The translations under genes were made by a program, and so were the position numbers. Shown piece by piece: positions 12,526-13,724 of a DNA stretch of 13,724 bases. This stretch comes from DASTQL01 sp035761805 (GTDB lineage: Bacteria; Actinomycetota; Actinomycetes; Jiangellales; Jiangellaceae): assembly GCA_035761805.1 (NCBI GenBank), contig DASTQL010000046.1:1-13724 (forward strand), in the 5' to 3' direction. The notes below the pieces were generated by a model. It was not told where the DNA came from. It ran no database searches and worked only from the letters and a program-made list of their open reading frames with translations. The stretch's first letter is position 1, and the number at the start of each line of letters is the position of its first letter.

Positions 12526-13541
12526 TGCTCCTGGTCCCCGGTCGGCAGCGGACCGTCCGTGGTGCCGACGGCCCCGTAGTGCCCCGATCCGCCGGCGACC
12601 TGCTCCTCCAGCGCGTAGACGACAGCGACCCGCCCGCTGGGCAGCGTGGCCACGTCGACGGTGGACACCAGCTCGGCCGCGTTGCCGTCGGCACGGAGGG
12701 CCGCAACAACACCCGTCTCGCCGGCCGAGGACGGTGGGCCGGCGAGGACCGTCCCCGAGCCTGCGGCGTCCAGCGCGGTGGCGAGCGTCACCAGGGCGGC
12801 GTTGCGGCGTTCGAGCTCCTCGTCGTCGAAGGGCGTCCCCGCGACCACGACGGCGACGTCCGCCTCGGGCGTCGGCTCACCCTCGACGCTGACCAGGCCG
12901 GCCTCGCCGAAGGCGGCCAGCACCGTGGCGGACGACTCGGCGGCCTCCTCCGCCCCGGGTGCAGGCTCCTCCGTGGTCCCGGCCTCGGGCGCGGCGGGCT
13001 CCTCGGTGGCACCGGTGTCCCCCTCCTCGGGCTCGTCGGCCGCAGGCTCGAGCAGGGCCCCGGCAAGCACGGCCGCGCCCCGGTCGTAGCCGTCGCCCTG
13101 GGGCAGGGTGGTCCCCGACGACACCAGCTCGCTGGCCAGGGTGTCGAGGACGGCGGCGGAACCGGCGTCGGTCCAGGTGGGGTCGATGGTCACCGTGGCC
13201 CCCACGGCCGCCCCGGAGCCGGCGAGCGTCTCCCCGATCGCCGCGACCTGGTCGGTGTCCGCGCCGGGCAGCGCCACCAGCACGGCCCGACGGTCGGCCA
13301 GCCGGTCGTCGATCAGCTCCGGCGTCACCGCACCGACGAACGCGTCCCGGTACTCGGCGGTCGACTCCAGCGTGGCGATCTGGTCGCGCAGCTGCTGGTT
13401 CTCGTCCCGCAGGGCCGACGTCTGGTCGGTGAGCGTCTGGTCGACACCGGCCTTGAGGGGACCCGCCCCCAGGGCGATCCCGGCCGCGAGGGCGAAGAAG
13501 ATCGCGATGATCGAGACGAGGTGGTAGCGGAAGTCGATCAC
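12522..13541 (-). CDS. steB: SteB / MctB-like membrane-anchored protein (copper transporter family name)
   Basis: A 339-residue protein with the hallmark start MIDFRYHLVSIIAIFFALAA of the MctB/SteB family (Rv1698). One signal-anchor helix spans about 7-28, a coiled coil about 36-62 (QTLTDQTSALRDENQQLRDQ), and the rest is extracytoplasmic with two similar alpha/beta halves (RRAVLVALPGAD near 84 and EADVAVVVAGTPFDD near 226). Between them, residues 165-203 are an acidic Glu/Pro/Ala/Thr linker. Mycobacterial MctB was linked to copper export; in Corynebacterium, SteB with SteA controls peptidoglycan hydrolysis at cell separation. Database names often say copper transporter, but no Cys/His copper-site cluster is seen. 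It begins with GTG 1 nt after the steA stop and ends overlapping the MraY-like gene. Confidence 0.9.
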   Translation of the reverse strand: MIDFRYHLVSIIAIFFALAAGIALGAGPLKAGVDQTLTDQTSALRDENQQLRDQIATLESTAEYRDAFVGAVTPELIDDRLADRRAVLVALPGADTDQVAAIGETLAGSGAAVGATVTIDPTWTDAGSAAVLDTLASELVSSGTTLPQGDGYDRGAAVLAGALLEPAADEPEEGDTGATEEPAAPEAGTTEEPAPGAEEAAESSATVLAAFGEAGLVSVEGEPTPEADVAVVVAGTPFDDEELERRNAALVTLATALDAAGSGTVLAGPPSSAGETGVVAALRADGNAAELVSTVDVATLPSGRVAVVYALEEQVAGGSGHYGAVGTTDGPLPTGDQEQ

Positions 13542-13542
13542 G

Positions 13543-13724
13543 TCAGAACAGCCCTCGCAGCCAGAAGAGGAAGCGGTCCCACCAGGACCCGAGGATGTCG
13601 AGGTAGGCCTGACCCGTCGGGGTCGCGGCGACGGCGACGGTGACGGCGAGCAGGCCCGCGACGGCGAAGAGCACCACCGTCCAGGCGGGGATGCGGGCGC
13701 GGTAGAGGCGGCTCACACCCTTGG
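13543..13724 (-). CDS. steA: SteA C-terminus (cytokinetic-ring protein; partial)
   Basis: Only the last 59 codons and the stop are in the window. They read SRLYRARIPAWTVVLFAVAG, a hydrophobic stretch to VAVAATPTGQAYLDIL, and end FLFWLRGLF. This single C-terminal transmembrane helix with a short outside tail, directly before steB, matches SteA (Rv1697 family; its thiamin-pyrophosphokinase-like cytoplasmic domain would be outside the window). SteA and SteB act together at the division site in Corynebacterineae. The stop lies 1 nt before the steB GTG. Assignment rests mainly on context and on the tail pattern, since the conserved domain is not visible. Confidence 0.72.
   Translation of the reverse strand, partial: KGVSRLYRARIPAWTVVLFAVAGLLAVTVAVAATPTGQAYLDILGSWWDRFLFWLRGLF

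Noticed and set aside
1..13724. tRNA, rRNA, CRISPR array or insertion sequence
   Set aside because: No T-loop (GGTTCGAATCC-like) cloverleaf, no regularly spaced repeats and no transposase-like protein were found on either strand.

Overview
The window is a gene-dense, very GC-rich segment of a bacterial chromosome. GTG starts dominate, stop/start overlaps of the NTGA type are frequent, and the only long frames without a homologous look are antisense shadows. The gene order steA-steB-(MraY-like)-(MurJ-like)-GT4-pyrG-Nudix / ald-xerD / parA-RHH-scpA-scpB-rluB-aroH is a housekeeping neighbourhood of Actinomycetota (known in Streptomyces and, in part, Mycobacterium). I cannot fix the genus from sequence alone. 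There are no RNA genes, insertion sequences, CRISPR arrays or phage genes. Fifteen protein genes are seen: fourteen on the minus strand and one on the plus strand. Both end genes (aroH and steA) are cut by the window edges.

Read in the direction of transcription (right to left), the first block is a cell-envelope operon at 13724-8979. It holds the C-terminal end of SteA, SteB, a diverged MraY/WecA-superfamily membrane protein, a MurJ/MviN-type flippase and a GT4 glycosyltransferase. Spacing is 1 nt and then three successive 4-nt overlaps (GTGA, GTGA, ATGA), so translation is probably coupled. A lipid-phosphosugar transferase homologue, a flippase homologue and a glycosyltransferase together look like a small lipid-linked glycan pathway beside a pair that controls cell separation. 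This is the best candidate here for an undescribed system. A 77-bp gap with an extended -10 motif and a leader hairpin over the ribosome binding site then precedes pyrG (CTP synthase), followed 7 bp later by an ADP-ribose-pyrophosphatase-type Nudix hydrolase.

The Nudix gene converges on the only plus-strand gene, a two-helix membrane protein of unknown function (5905-6516). Both stop codons sit inside one perfect 8-bp inverted repeat that could act as a two-way terminator. That plus-strand gene diverges from ald (alanine dehydrogenase). Its start looks leaderless: an extended -10 motif lies 6 nt upstream of the ATG and is enclosed by a perfect 6-bp inverted repeat. xerD follows ald after 4 bp.

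The last block, 3632-1, is a chromosome-maintenance operon with a clear promoter (TTGAAC-17-TAGCGT): a ParA ATPase with a proline-rich N-terminal extension, a 96-residue ribbon-helix-helix-like protein, ScpA and ScpB of the SMC complex, RluB pseudouridine synthase, and the start of a monofunctional AroH-type chorismate mutase. The promoter region carries a 9-bp inverted repeat around the -35 and a 10-bp direct repeat 40 bp apart. These are plausible operators for the ParA/RHH pair.
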